DNA of 64,000 nucleotides. Origin: Acanthacorydalis orientalis (Eukaryota > Arthropoda > Insecta > Megaloptera > Corydalidae). The stretch covers positions 30,092,795 through 30,156,794 of the forward strand of contig CM068316.1 of the NCBI GenBank assembly GCA_034766995.1. The letters are read 5' to 3'. The position numbers and the translations under genes were made by a program. Of this stretch, positions 11,121-23,619 are shown piece by piece (within the stretch, counting starts at the first letter, position 1; every line of letters begins with the position of its first letter). Under the pieces are notes generated by a model. That model made no database searches, was not told the DNA's origin, and worked only from the letters and a program-made list of their open reading frames with translations.

Positions 11121-12094
11121 ATATGGAGAGAGAGAGAAAATATCAAGGAATAATGGTAAAATTATATATAAAAAACATTTTATAACGTTATAATGCAATA
11201 AAGAAAAGATATTATCACATTATATTAGTAAATAAAATAATTTTAATTTATATATATATATATATATAGATGTATATATTGTCAATTTATATCAGTTTTT
11301 TATATTTCCCTGCAATATAATATTAGATACTTTTATATCGTCTTCTAATATATCTTTAATTTCATTAAAATAAATTTTCAATTGAATGTTAATGTCAGGA
11401 ATATCTTATTTTGTAAATTAATTTACATTTTCAGTTAAAAAAAGTTGTTTTCATATTTAGATATTTACAGCGATATCTATTGTTGATATTTTACTTAGTT
11501 TAATATTTTCAGTAAAATTCTGTTCTAATAGGGGATAACATTTACACATATTATCTTTATCGATTTACCTGCATGAAAGCTTGTAACGTGGAAAAATAAA
11601 TGTCAGTATATGGAGATAATTATTACGGATATGTACCTAAGAGTTTGTTCACGATCAAGTTATAATGATCTAAAATAATTATATATAAACATACAAGGAA
11701 AACAATGTAAAATGATTCACAACTTTGCGGATTATATGAAAATAATATTTTTAGATTGTTAATTGCTTCATAATTTTTTTTTTACTGAACATTGCAAAAA
11801 AATGTAAGAACTTGTAGAGTTTCGAAGAAATGAATTATTTTCAAATCTCACGAGATAAACATTTTGATCTTATATTTTATTCAGACTATATTTAATATGT
11901 CTTAAAAATATATTGTAAAAAAGTATATTATAGTTTTACGAATAGATTTGACTACAATCTAAGTATGATTAAAGCAGAAATTATAAGATACTTCTCAAAA
12001 AACAAATTTTGAGATAAAAGTTAACAACATTACAAGAGGTATTAACAATTATTTTTAGTTTTGTATTTTAAAGTATTAAATTGAGCCTGATTAT
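10298..12094. other. AT-rich sequence, no gene seen
   Basis: Small (TA)n arrays at 11090-11112 and 11250-11269, and a short (GA)n run at 11126-11138. No coding or element signal. Confidence 0.6.
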
Positions 12095-12096
12095 TA

Positions 12097-12643
12097 TTAA
12101 GTAGGTAGGAAAATAATAGTGGTTTTTGTTTTCTGAATTCTCACCATATTTTTCCAATAAAAGTGTCATTTCGTTGTATTTATGTTAATATTATTTTAAA
12201 GTGCATTTTTCGGTCTGTATTTTGATAAAATTGTCTTTGATTTTATTATTGATTTTACTTCAAATTGAGCTATTGAATTAAATATGGAAAAGAAACAAAC
12301 AAGGGAAATTTTTGGTATGAGTTCAAAATGGGTGGTAAAGCAGTAACTACTAAAGTAGAAACTACTCGTAAACTAAACGATGCTTTTCGTGGGGGTACTG
12401 TTAAGTATCTTGAAAATGAAAAAGGTCGAGTGTGGGCGTCCTTATAACGGGTTCCTCATAATGAGCAACTGAAGGTGTTAGTTTAATCGTAACCATGCAC
12501 AACAATTCAAGAGCGTGCACAAAATTTAGGCGCTAGTCATCCAAAAATTCTGAACCACTTGAAACAGCAAGAAAAATCAAAAAAATGAAAAATGTATATG
12601 AATATGAAGGTCATAAACTGCAATTATTTTCCTACCAACCTAA
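12097..12643 (+). mobile_element. mariner deletion derivative, complete (copy C)
   Basis: A 547-bp copy flanked by TA at 12095-12096 and 12644-12645. The left end TTAAGTAGGTAGGAAAATAA and the right end (read inward TTAGGTTGGTAGGAAAATAA) are diverged forms of one TIR. Inside lie about 180 bp of 5' leader and an ATG at 12284 with MEKKQTREIF. Next is a region encoding KWVVKQ, and RKLNDAF in another frame. At about 12565-12595 the sequence passes directly into the 3' end (GTATATGAATATGAAGGTCA). The transposase middle and C-terminus are deleted, so it could move only with transposase supplied in trans. Stops and indels show it is old. Confidence 0.88.
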
Positions 12644-12645
12644 TA

Positions 12646-13097
12646 AAATGACAAATATTGATTTAATTTTTCAATTAATTCACTTGAATTTGAATCATTA
12701 AATCTCAGTTAGAAGCTTTTGGCAAGATTGTTTCAAAAGGAGACTAATGTAACGACTAATTTAATTTAAATTTAAAATTGATATTATATCAGTAAAATTA
12801 TATTATTCAGTTCATATTAAATTGTAACTTTTTCTAAGTGTCTACTTTAGTTTTTCTTATATACGTTTACTCTGCTGTCTATATAGAATTTGTATCGTTA
12901 AAATTATTGTACATCCAAGTTGTTCATTTCTACATTTTACACTTGAATGTCTTTAATCTTCTATCTCAATTCGACTTTTCTTGTAATATTTCAAATTATC
13001 TTACGTTATAATTTTTACAGTATATTACATTAATATTTTTGTAGACTTTTAATGGTCTTTTTTTTATAATTTCAATTAAAGAATTATAATTTACAAT

Positions 13098-13177
<80 letters not shown>

Positions 13178-13183
13178 TGTATA

Positions 13184-13228
<45 letters not shown>

Positions 13229-13443
13229 AATATACATAGAAATACGAATTTTAATGTCAATCAAGGTTATTTCATATATAAAGAAATATGTACAATAACA
13301 AATCAAGGTAATAAAATCAATAAGGCTTAATCTTTAAACAACTAAATATAAAATATTAAAAAATGTTTATATATATTCTCATCAATAAAAACTAGTTTAT
13401 AAATGCTTCACAAAAATGGTTTCATTCAAAGATAAATTATGTA

Positions 13444-13497
<54 letters not shown>

Positions 13498-13752
13498 TAT
13501 CTCAACTATTTTTGAATTATTTTATTAACGACAAACAAGACATTCGAATGAAATGAAAACAAATTCATATATATATATATATATATTACATTGACTATAT
13601 TCATTCTTAATGATCTGCTTTATTTCTACCGTAAAGGTACGTAGTAAGAGTAAAAATACTCTCTACAAGACTATTGGTATAAAAAATTGAATAAAATACA
13701 GTGCTTATTAAGTTAAAATAAACAATGGCTTCAAAGAGAAATCCATTTTAGT
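12646..13752. other. AT-rich sequence with TA arrays, no gene seen
   Basis: (TA)n arrays at 13096-13225 (with TATG interruptions), 13448-13493 and 13567-13587. Nothing else recognised. Confidence 0.6.
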
Positions 13753-13757
13753 TATTA

Positions 13758-14227
13758 GGTCTGTTCGATATGTACTCTGAAATTACTCGGAGTAAGAAAT
13801 TTTATACTTTTCTGTTCGATATGTACTCTGAACTTATTCAGGATTTTCCTCGAATAGTTTAGAGTAAGTTCAGAACAGGAGATTTGCTTACTTTGAACTT
13901 ACTCTTGATTTTTATTAGAGTAACGTTTTAAACAACGTTTTAACTATCGAACATATATTTTGGACCTAACCTCCATTTTGAGTACGATTTATTGTGACTG
14001 ATAAAAAATGTACGAAATTAAAGTTATAGATAATTTTTAACAACATTAATTGACGAATCTGCTCAAATTTATTAAGTTAAACTTATGATTAGTGTCAACA
14101 CTTTATTTGTATACTTATCATTTACTCTAAACTTACTCTAAGTTGTTCGATAAAAACAAATTCAGAACAAGAGTCAAAGTAAATTTATAAACCTCAAAGT
14201 AAGTTCAGAGTACATATCGAACAGACC
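13758..14227. mobile_element. MITE-like element with long TIRs and duplicated left end
   Basis: The left end GGTCTGTTCGATATGTACTC is the exact inverse of the right end GAGTACATATCGAACAGACC, and the similarity goes on into TGAA..TTACTC. TATTA lies directly outside both ends (13753-13757 and 14228-14232) and could be a 5-bp target duplication, or a 3-bp TTA-type site that has changed. A second copy of the terminus (CTGTTCGATATGTACTCTGA) occurs at 13813, about 54 bases inside the left end. ACTTACTC/GAGTAAGT motifs recur through the element in both orientations. There is no coding capacity. The GGTCTGTTCG ends suggest a PIF/Harbinger-type MITE, which is an inference. Confidence 0.8.
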
Positions 14228-14232
14228 TATTA

Positions 14233-15839
14233 ATTACTAATTTTTTAAACAGCAGTTTACTATGGTTGTCATTTATTGCTTGAATTCATCTATCTTACAT
14301 GTATAAATCAGAATGTAATATAGGTCAACTGTATTTTAAAAATAATTGGTATACATGGTACCATAAATAAGATAAAAATGAACATAGTATGGATTGACCG
14401 AGCGGTATACATTAGGAAGAATGAATGTGTGCTCTACACTATTCAAAGCAACAGACTTTCTATAGTAAATTGTAACCTGCCCTGAAACATAGATTATATA
14501 ATTAATCAGTCAATACAGAAGTTAGTACGTACAGTAGTTAACAGTTTATACAAAAGTTCGTTTTCACAGAGGTCGATTCGTCTTGTATTATATTAAGCAG
14601 CTTGCTTATTCATTACTAATCATTCAAATATAACGTATAAATGGAAAGAAATTTACCACAGTAAAACATATTTATTATTCTATCGTCATATAATTATAGC
14701 TGCTGTGATTACATAATACAAAAACGGATGACATACACATAGACTGACAATGTATACTTCTCTCGGTTTAATTATAACATAAGAAATTATGCAACAAACT
14801 GTGTTAAATTTTTGTTACCAGTAATACATTTTGTACTTTTATTAGTTCTTATTAAGGAACGAGTTTTGTGTGAATCTTACGCCAATAAAAATTATCAAGT
14901 CTGAACGATAGATACTTATTGCGCTTAATTTCTTTTTGTGCTGTGTTTAATGTCATAAACAGTGTTTAATAACAATAATTATTTTTTTATGTTTGTGCTA
15001 AATTTGTTAATTATTTTTTTCGTTGTTCATTACTGTGTTTCATACCATTCTGAAGACGTTCTGATAATTCTGAAATTGTCTTGGTAAGTAATATATTATT
15101 TTTTATCAAAGTTATTTTATGAAAAGTTATTTTATTATATTAAAAATAAGATTATTTTTAATTTTAAACTCTTCAATATTAAACAGAATTTTATTTATAT
15201 AGTATTCGTTTTATAACGCACATTATTTAAGTGTGATTACTTTTTTACATTTAGATAAACTGTAATAAACTTTGTAGATATAATTTTTATTAAGTTATTA
15301 CTTGCGGAGAAAAATTAATATTTTTGATTAAATGCTTTAATCTACTATAAGTATTTAATAAATATATTGTTTTAAATTTTATTATTTTTACACTAAATAA
15401 AACAAAAATATATTACGAAAAAAATTGTATAAAGACAAAAACTAAATTAATGTATTGAAAATTAAATTTAGTATAACGAAAGACAGTTTTAGAAATATCT
15501 CAATTAGTAATGTATTAGCATTTTATATAAGAAGTTCGAATACATTTGTCTATATCATAAATGATATATATCAAAAATAGTTGATTTAGTGTCTACAAAA
15601 TAATTACTTGGAACAATTACAAATTTTAAATACTTTAAACAAAATAAATGTGTAATAGAATATATATATATATATAAACGTATCAAATAAATTAATATTT
15701 CAATAAGCAGGGATTTCGTCAATTATCGTTTATTTAAGCTATTAATTTCTATTAAAAATAATTTTCTGATTTGTGTATTGATAATTAAGAAAATCAATCT
15801 GTTTTTATCATATTTTTTATTTTACTACAAACAAATATC

Positions 15840-15920
<81 letters not shown>

Positions 15921-16410
15921 ATAACAATCATCGTAATATAATTGACATTAATCATTGGTTGACTTCATTTAGCAGAAACATATCTCATAGAATGGCCGAA
16001 TGAAGGAATCATTAAGTCATTATTGTGTTGTGAAATTAGTTTTAGATGTGTTACAAGCAATTACGAAGAGAAATAATAGAGTGCATTTCAGAGTTTTGGT
16101 ATTGTACGTTTTGAAAAGGAAATAATGATCTTGTTGCATATGAAATTCTGTGACAATTACTAATAACTTTATTGTTATTATTATATTTTTTATTGAGATA
16201 TACATACTTTGTTAATCTCGTATACATATCATATTTCACACTATTTTTAGAGCTTATTAACAAAATTTAAACGTGGTAGATACAAAAGTTATCTATTCTA
16301 CTAGATTCTAATTATACTCTTATTATACTCATTTATTATACTCCACTATATCTGTATATTTATTCATTTTTTACATTCTATTCTTAAACTATATTATAAT
16401 CTCCAGCCTT
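14233..16410. other. AT-rich sequence with TA arrays, no gene seen
   Basis: Holds a short (TA)n at 15660-15676 and a 75-base (TA)n at 15841-15915. The part at 14380-14600 is somewhat less AT-rich but gave no recognisable gene or element. Confidence 0.55.
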
Positions 16411-16415
16411 TTAAA

Positions 16416-18262
16416 TTAATGATTTAAAATTTTTACTAAATTCACCACGGGCATTGATTCTATAAATTCATTGATGCTATTGTTGTTTCTCTGATGGATA
16501 TTGGGAAATAAGTTTTCTCTTATTAGTTCCAGCCCTTTACAATCCTTTAGTATGTGAATATTATGTGCCCATTACATAGTCAGTATACTTCGTTTCCACA
16601 TTTATCTCTTTCAAAATCTCACCCTCACTTATCTAACCTAAATTTTGTAATTATTCTTCTTTATGATTTTTTTGATTTGTGTCTCTGTCAACCTCTTCTT
16701 CTTTTAATGACAACATAGTAAAAAAATCAATGATGACTTTGTGTTGACACCTTCTCACATAATATCTACTGCCTTATTTCTCACCCCTTCTGCTATTTTT
16801 TTCCATAATTTGAATTCACAACATTCATCAGTATTCCGATAGATTAAGGTTAATCAGTACATCGAATATTAAATTTGCCCAGTTGTTTCGATTCTCGTTC
16901 TTTAGCTGACTTAACGGACATTTGTACTGTACTTGTTTACATACAATAATTTTTAATGTAAAAAAATATTTTATACAACGCTTTTTTATCTTATTTATCG
17001 GTAAACTCTTTATTTCAAGTATCACAGAATTTTTTACCGCTCTTGCATCTATTCCCAACACATTTTTTTTTAAAATTAGCTTTATGATTATTTACTTTTT
17101 TATCGATTCCATACAGACCACAGAGCCATATGTCAAGATTGGTTGGATCATACTTTTAAAAAACCTATCGATCACCTTTACTGGTATATCTTGGTACCTA
17201 TACTTTAATTTTTTGATTTCGCTTATAGCTTGCTCAGCTTTCCCACACATAATTTTCTGATGGTGATCCTATTTCTCATTACTGCTCACATAGACACCTA
17301 TTACAATACATGCTAACAATTTCTTTTTCGTATCCTTGATAATGGTACTTTTCCTACTTAATTATTTTATTGTCCTTTGAAAAAATTAATACTTTTGTTT
17401 TTCTAACATTAACTATGAGCTTCTCGTTCTTGTAAAATTTTCTAGAGAGTTAAAAGCCTTCTGCAGTCGCACTGAACTCTAAGACACTAACATGAGATTA
17501 TCAACATAGAGTAGCATATTTATTTGTTCTTCTTCTGTATATGGCGAGGTTATTTTTACTCTTTCCATTACTTGTGCCAAATCATCAATTAAAAGTACAA
17601 ACAATTTTGGTGATAGTACACATCCTTGTTTTACCCTAGTTTTAATTTAATTTTTTTTAAATATTGTTTAACCATTCACTCTTACGCACGCTTGTATGTC
17701 GTTTTAATTTGCTTTGAGGATATTAATCATTTTGGTTGACATTCCTTTTATTTTTAGTTTACTCCATAATACATTTTTATTTCTCTTATCTAATACTTTC
17801 TCAAAATCCACATAACATACTTATAGTTTCTTCCTTTCTAATTGAGAGTCGTTTTAATTAGTATATCTAACCACGACCGTCTACACATCTACTGTTCCCA
17901 AATCGTAAATCCTATTTGTTTCGCAATAAAAACTTTATCATTAACTATCCATTGTTCCAATCTACAATTAAGAATTTGTGTAAAAAGTTTACTTATATTT
18001 GTTAATAGTGACACCCATCTGTAGTTAGCTTATATGTTACCATTTCCTTTATAAAAATTATAAATAATACTACACTTCTATATTCTATATATAAGGTACT
18101 TATTCTGTTTCCATAATCACATTTAGCAATCTTGTAAGAATATCGACGGATTCATCATCTGTTAACAATTGTTTTATGAACTCTTCCGGTATTTCATCAA
18201 TTTCGGGTGTTTTATTAATTTTAATACTCATCGCTACCGTCCTCACATCATAAAGTCTTTAC
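16416..18262 (-). pseudogene. non-LTR retrotransposon reverse transcriptase, heavily mutated
   Basis: On the minus strand, frames joined over indels give RT landmarks in order. These are KINKTPEIDEIPEEFIKQLL (finger region), a NYRWVSLLTNISKLF-like segment, YVDFEKVLDKRNKNVLWSKL, VKQGCVLSPKLFVLLIDDL, then LLYVDNLMLVS at about 17480-17515. The last is the palm motif, normally Y-A-D-D, here Tyr-Val-Asp-Asn, so the second catalytic Asp is lost. After it come QPILTYGSVV, an open 77-codon stretch starting VLGIDARAVKNSVILEIKSL, and a C-terminus KDCKGLELIRENLFPNIHQ ending at TAA 16416-16418. The endonuclease domain is missing, as in a 5'-truncated LINE. The clade was not determined. Confidence 0.75.
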
Positions 18263-18380
18263 CAATCAATTATTGATGAAAAATAACTCTATCTAAAATG
18301 GAATTTATCAGGTATTCTTTTATGAGGATTTGAATAAAAGAATTATAATACGGAATCAAAAATCAAAAAATGAAAAAATA
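18263..18380. other. AT-rich spacer
   Basis: No recognisable feature. It may include diverged upstream LINE sequence. Confidence 0.4.
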
Positions 18381-18975
18381 TTTTATTATGGTGAATTTTA
18401 CATGTTTCAACACCGAATTTACTGTGCGTTGGATGGAAATTGGAGTTTGGTCCGGGGTCTTAGCCGAGGGTTTTAAACCGGTTCTGACAGGAGAATTGTG
18501 ATTCAGGAAGTGGGTATAGCGGAATATAATACGGAAGATTAAGAACACTTATATACCGCAACTAGTTATTGGATTACTGATTGTTTATACATTTTGATTG
18601 TTATTTATATTGACTGTGCATTAATTTAGAATTCTCAAGGATTTATTCAAGAATATTCTATAACTGACTGTTGATACATTTTGATTGTTATTTATATTGT
18701 CGTTATTGAAGTATGTTTAAGAGACAATCGAATGTTAATTGTTGAATATTTTTATTTTAAATATTGTTTGTACGAATTAAAAATATGTTTGTTAAGTGAA
18801 TTTAGACTGACGAGTAGTGTCGAAACTGTATTGAAAAGCAACTGTATTACTTGTTTCTGCGATGACTCAGTCAGTCCTCAATGAGCCGTTCATATGCAGT
18901 AGACGCATGTAGTTTTTTGTATCGTTTTATATTTTCTTTTCTGTAGATATGGTTTCTGCGTGACCAGTGAGAGTA
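18381..18975. other. GC-richer unassigned segment with a direct duplication
   Basis: Base composition is less AT-rich than the surroundings, with CpGs around 18440-18490 (CCGGGG, GCCGAGGG, AACCGG). A 37-base segment at 18576-18612 is repeated at 18663-18699 with two mismatches. It has no ORF with a recognisable domain. It could be part of an LTR, an old repeat or an untranslated exon; the sequence does not decide. Confidence 0.35.
18576..18699. repeat. direct duplication of 37 bp, 87 bp apart
   Basis: ATACATTTTGATTGTTATTT occurs in both copies. The copies differ at two positions of 37. Confidence 0.85.
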
Positions 18976-19789
18976 ATCGCTTTTACTCTTATTAAACTGT
19001 AGTATTTGGTCACGATAAATCTTCTTTTGAAAATTTTATATTTTATAATAATTCTTGAGTTTTATTAACAAATTATACATCCTCAATATTTCACCCGTTC
19101 ATTAATATAACACTAGTATATAACATTCATCATGTTAGAAGATAGTCAACAGGAGCTCGTTTCAGAACTTTTATACTAAGCCAACGATTGCAGGCATCTT
19201 ATTACCTTAATATCAAATTTTATTTTCTGAGAAATTATACGCTTGTTAGGAAATTTCGAAGTTAGTTTGATTTAATAAAAAAAATGAATATTTTGTCCTC
19301 AAAACAAATAAATTTTAGATAATTGAAAAAGAATATTTTTTGACATTATTTATTACTGTTTTATCTTTTTAATTTTATTCTATAAATCTTACATTTTATT
19401 TATAATCTGCTTGAACTCACAAAACAGTATGAAGATTTTAAATAAACTGATAAAAGTGCGTATACTAAACAAACAAACATTAAAACTGATAAGTAAACAG
19501 GGAACCATTAAAAATAACAACCAATAAACAAAAAAGTCACAAATAATAAATTTAGACAAGTTGTAATCACAAAAATGAGAAGGCGAGAAAACTAAATAAG
19601 TGAATTGATTACCACAGCAGTGTGTATGAATAATTGATGATAGGTAATGAACATTCATTCGTGTTAATGCAAAAACAAGTAAAAAATACTTGTAGAGTAC
19701 GAAATTCTAGTAAGTGTTAAAGAAATAATAAAGAATTGAATTAACAAGCTTATATTGTATTTGTTTTAATGTAATCTTAATGTATATAC

Positions 19790-19843
<54 letters not shown>

Positions 19844-19972
19844 CAAATTGCGTGAGTAGCAATTAACTTATAACGAATACTAACTTTAATGAGTAGAAGT
19901 ATATTTATTCATTCTTTATTTACGGATTTTTAGAACTAATTAATTTATAGATTTATTTTAATGAAAAATTTT

Positions 19973-19974
<2 letters not shown>
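18976..19974. other. AT-rich sequence with a TA array, no gene seen
   Basis: (TA)n at 19782-19842. No coding signal. Confidence 0.6.

Positions 19975-20044
<70 letters not shown>
19975..20044. repeat. compound (TA)n(GA)n microsatellite
   Basis: About 38 bases of TA pass into about 32 bases of GA, directly against the left end of the fold-back element. Confidence 0.95.
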
Positions 20045-20048
<4 letters not shown>

Positions 20049-20269
20049 ACCAAAAAAGTGTATACGGACTTGAACCTACAAAATATCTGCGTAAAAGCTT
20101 TATTACTAAAATTATACAGACATCGAAAGATGTATGTGATTCATGTTTGACTTTTACAATCTCAACAGATGTTCAAATTGATCACCATTGATGTCCAGGC
20201 ACTTTGGTTTCCCACAACACTCAAGTGCCCACTGTGATTGTTGTGCAAGACATTTCAGTTTATTACAAT

Positions 20270-20380
20270 AGATTCGCCATTGTAGCTAGTTTTCTACGAT
20301 ATACAACATTCTTTAAGATTCCCCATAAGTAGCAATCGAGGGATGTTAACAGCACCTCTTCATTCCATCCATTGGTTGTT
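20270..20380 (-). pseudogene. transposase fragment, left arm of fold-back
   Basis: Minus-strand reading gives a short RGAV block and LDCYLWGILKNVVYRRKLAT. It is the same protein region as in the right arm, in opposite orientation. Confidence 0.65.
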
Positions 20381-20434
20381 ATAGTTTGGTTGGTGAAACC
20401 ACAACCAACTAAACCTACCTCGATGAGATTCTTT

Positions 20435-20700
20435 CAGGGCAATGGATAGATCAAAGAGGTGCTGTTCGTTTCCTCTCATGTTCTTTAGATTTAACTCCCC
20501 TAGATTGCTATTTATGGGGAATCCTAATGGATGTGACATATCGTAGAAAACCAGCTACACTACTGTTTATGAGAAAAAATTTAAATATCGTTCACAGAAA
20601 TCACAGTCGGCACTTTGACCAACATTGATCATGCAGCAGTTCACCGAAATCAGAAGTATCTGGACACAAATGGCGACCACTTAGAGGTTTTGAATGTAGA
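20435..20700 (+). pseudogene. transposase 3' half, right arm of fold-back
   Basis: The frame YLDEILSGQWIDQRGAVRFL continues into LDLTPLDCYLWG and VTYRRKPAT, then decays. About 20 residues near the end (YLDTNGDHLEVLNV) resemble the usual C-terminus of this transposase group (Asn-Gly-x-His-x-Glu). The N-terminus and first two catalytic Asp residues are absent. Confidence 0.7.
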
Positions 20701-21148
20701 ATTCATTCATTACTCACGGTCATCCTTTGATGTGTGTATAATTTTTGTAATAAAGCGTTTACGCAGATATTTTTTACGTCGAATTGTATACACATTTTTT
20801 TGGGTCCTTTTATATATTAAAAACACTATAAATGTTATATACAGTATATTTTTACTTTTCAAGTAATAAAATTTAAAATTTAATATCATTAATATTTTTA
20901 TAAATTTAAAAAAAAATATCTTGTATAACATTGAAGTTAAGTTTTTATGATAGAGAAAACAAGTTCTTGGTGCAGAAATTTACTTTTTTTTAAAAAAAAA
21001 CAAGTTTTACTTTTTTAATAGAATATATTATTAAATTTATATTATTTTATTCAATAACATTATTATTTCTATTCAATAAAGTTATTATTTTTCAAATTAT
21101 TCCTTCCAAATAATAATGGAAATAAAACATCTACTTGAAATAAATCAA

Positions 21149-21194
21149 TCTGGTGACAATTACTTTTTTGGGGATAAAAGTAATTGTCACCAGA
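21149..21194. repeat. perfect 19-bp stem-loop
   Basis: TCTGGTGACAATTACTTTT pairs exactly with 21176-21194 around an 8-base loop TTGGGGAT. It contains no TA tract, so low complexity does not explain it. Confidence 0.9.
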
Positions 21195-21283
21195 GAATAA
21201 TGTTTACTAACATAAAAAACAAAAATGAATAAGAGAAACAACCATACCACTTTAACAATAATTTAATTTAAATAAAACTATAA

Positions 21284-21342
<59 letters not shown>

Positions 21343-22373
21343 GCTTGATTTTACAGAATTCATTGATATTATATTTTAAGTTCCCAACCCAGTAGACTAC
21401 TTCAGTAATTGTCATTTGTTAACCTTACGAATGCTCTTTTTTTAACTTTTGTATCACTCTGTTTATGTGTTCTTATAATTATATTCAAACAATTATGAAT
21501 CTTTCTAACGATGTTTACTTATGCATGATAACTTTTCACAAAAGAGATGTGTTTTAAGTTACAATTAGTTTTCTAACTCTGTAATTTATATAAATATGAA
21601 GATTTTACTTCTACTGTATGCATATAATATGATTATTTATTAAGTTCTGTTTTATTTACAAAGTAAGTAATAGTACACTTCAATGCTTTTAATTCTTTAC
21701 AATTACTCTTCACCATCTCGAAGATGCAATTTACATTTTCTTCAAGTTATTAACTATCTAATATATTCATTTTTTTGTATATTACTTTTATCAGTAAAAG
21801 ATAGTATTTTTAGTGAGGCGAGGTTAATTGTCATTTTTTTTATTTTGACAATTTGTGTTCGATTTTTAAAATCTGATACGTTCACTGATCTACTTTATAA
21901 CCAATTTCTATTGTGTACAATTCATTTTAGATTAGTTTATGTTGTATATTATGTTCCTAGTGTGAAAATATATATTAAATTTTTAAGTAGCGTTTTACAA
22001 AATATTAATATTTAAGTCAGTACTACTTATTTTAGAATAAATTGTGCTTGTAATGTTATCTACTATAGTTACTTCCTGAATACTCGATAACTATATTTCT
22101 AAGTGGGTTTTTGTAGTTTTTTACTGTTTTGTTAAAAAACATTTACATTATAGAATTAAAATTTTAAAAGGAGTATAAAATGAAATGAATGAAAAAATTA
22201 AATAAATTGGATAACTTTGGAAAGGTACAAAATAACGTGTATAATGATAACTTTCATTTCATTTACTTTCGTATATTGTTTATTGAGTTTAATTCATAAA
22301 TGAGTACACAAGAGATTTTAGTGAAGAAAAATTTGGACAATATTTTGACATATAACCTTCTTCACAATATCTT

Positions 22374-22416
<43 letters not shown>

Positions 22417-22417
<1 letters not shown>

Positions 22418-22467
22418 TGTATATAAATTTATTTAAATTTATAAAATTTAAATAAATTTATATACAT
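22417..22467. repeat. perfect 24-bp AT stem-loop
   Basis: The arms 22417-22440 and 22444-22467 are exact inverses around ATA. All but two bases of each arm are A/T, so chance is more likely than for the other hairpins. Confidence 0.85.
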
Positions 22468-23210
22468 ATAAATATACAATATACAACTAATACATATACA
22501 AATAATATGATCTTTTATAAACTTAAAATGATATAAAACAATAAGTTAAGGATTTTAATTCTTATGAGAAAACGTTTGAGTGTTCATACTGGAGAAGAAA
22601 AAAAAATTTTTTTGTGAATGTAATTAAAATTTAAATAATTCGAGAAGTTACAAAACATCAATGAATTAAGAAGTATAATGTTTACTAAAATAAAAAAAAA
22701 ACAATTAGAGAAACTAATTATTGGAAATGTAATGAATTTGTAATATAGGAGTTGTGTGGCATTAAATTAAATAATTAAACAAACATGAATAAATTAAGGC
22801 ATATGAGTAGTTACATATAAAAGAGTATCAAGAACTCAGTTTTTTCGATTTGAAAATATAATAAAAGTAGCATAATCCGATCACAATTGTGCCATATTGA
22901 ATTAAATCATTGTGTAGATAAAATATTTGAAAAATATACAAATAATAAAAAAAGTAATGGTTATAAAATAAAGTATATGGTCCACTACCTATTTCAAATA
23001 ATTAAATTACAAAGTAAGATAACATTTTAATTCATTATTATTAATATATAATTTGCATGAAGTTATTATTCTGACCTTTTAATAAGATACTGTACCCAAA
23101 TTACACATAATTGTACACAACGCCTTCGGCACAAAAGTTTAAAGAAAATAGTGTTGTTGACGGTGTTATCTTTAAAGTTATGTTATCTGATGTAAGTAGA
23201 ATATTTTCCA

Positions 23211-23213
<3 letters not shown>

Positions 23214-23268
<55 letters not shown>

Positions 23269-23269
23269 A
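23214..23269. repeat. compound (TA)n(TG)n microsatellite
   Basis: About 40 bases of TA followed by eight TG units. Confidence 0.95.
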
Positions 23270-23581
23270 AATATACTAACTTTCTAATATAAAATTATAA
23301 AGCTGCTACAAAATTTAAAGTTTAATAAGCAAACATTTTAATGGAAACAAGTTAATTAAATAAACAAATCTTGGCAATTTCACGAACAAGTTTATTCTTG
23401 GGTTGTTTATGTTAAAAGATTATATAATAAGTAATTTGTAAAATGAACTCATCTGAAAATACTTCAAACGAATTTATTTGTGGCAGATATTTTATAAAAA
23501 TAAATTGAATTAGGTTTTAAATGTTGTTTTTTCATTCATGAAAACAACCGACATAACCATTATTTAATAAGTATAATGACG

Positions 23582-23619
<38 letters not shown>

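Larger units (their letters stand above)
20048..20806. mobile_element. fold-back element: two opposed copies of a transposase 3' half
   Basis: The whole 759-bp unit is an imperfect palindrome. The left arm (20048 to about 20380) and the inverse of the right arm (about 20435-20806) match along their lengths. Ends read AGACCAAAAAAGTGTATAC and, inverted, GGACCCAAAAAAATGTGTAT, followed by AAATATCTGCGTAAA in both. Both arms encode the same peptide: right arm, plus strand, LDLTPLDCYLWGILMDVTYR; left arm, minus strand, LDCYLWGILKNVVYRRKLAT. This D-L-T-P-L-D-x-x-L-W-G motif marks the third catalytic Asp of a group of Tc1/mariner-related transposases in insects. The arms have diverged, so the inversion is old. 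It has no complete ORF and would be non-autonomous. Confidence 0.88.

Noticed and set aside
13097..13306. ORFs rich in alternating Ile-Tyr (also at 7726, 32170, 32384, 34222, 45841, 50691, 51236, 51489 and others)
   Set aside because: They are translations of (TA)n arrays and have no coding evidence.
14385..14470. tRNA-like A box (GACCGAGCGGT)
   Set aside because: No B box at the right distance and no cloverleaf could be drawn; a tRNA or tRNA-derived SINE is not supported.
16922..17260. 112-codon plus-strand ORF
   Set aside because: It is antisense to the LINE reverse transcriptase at 16416-18262, which explains the open frame.
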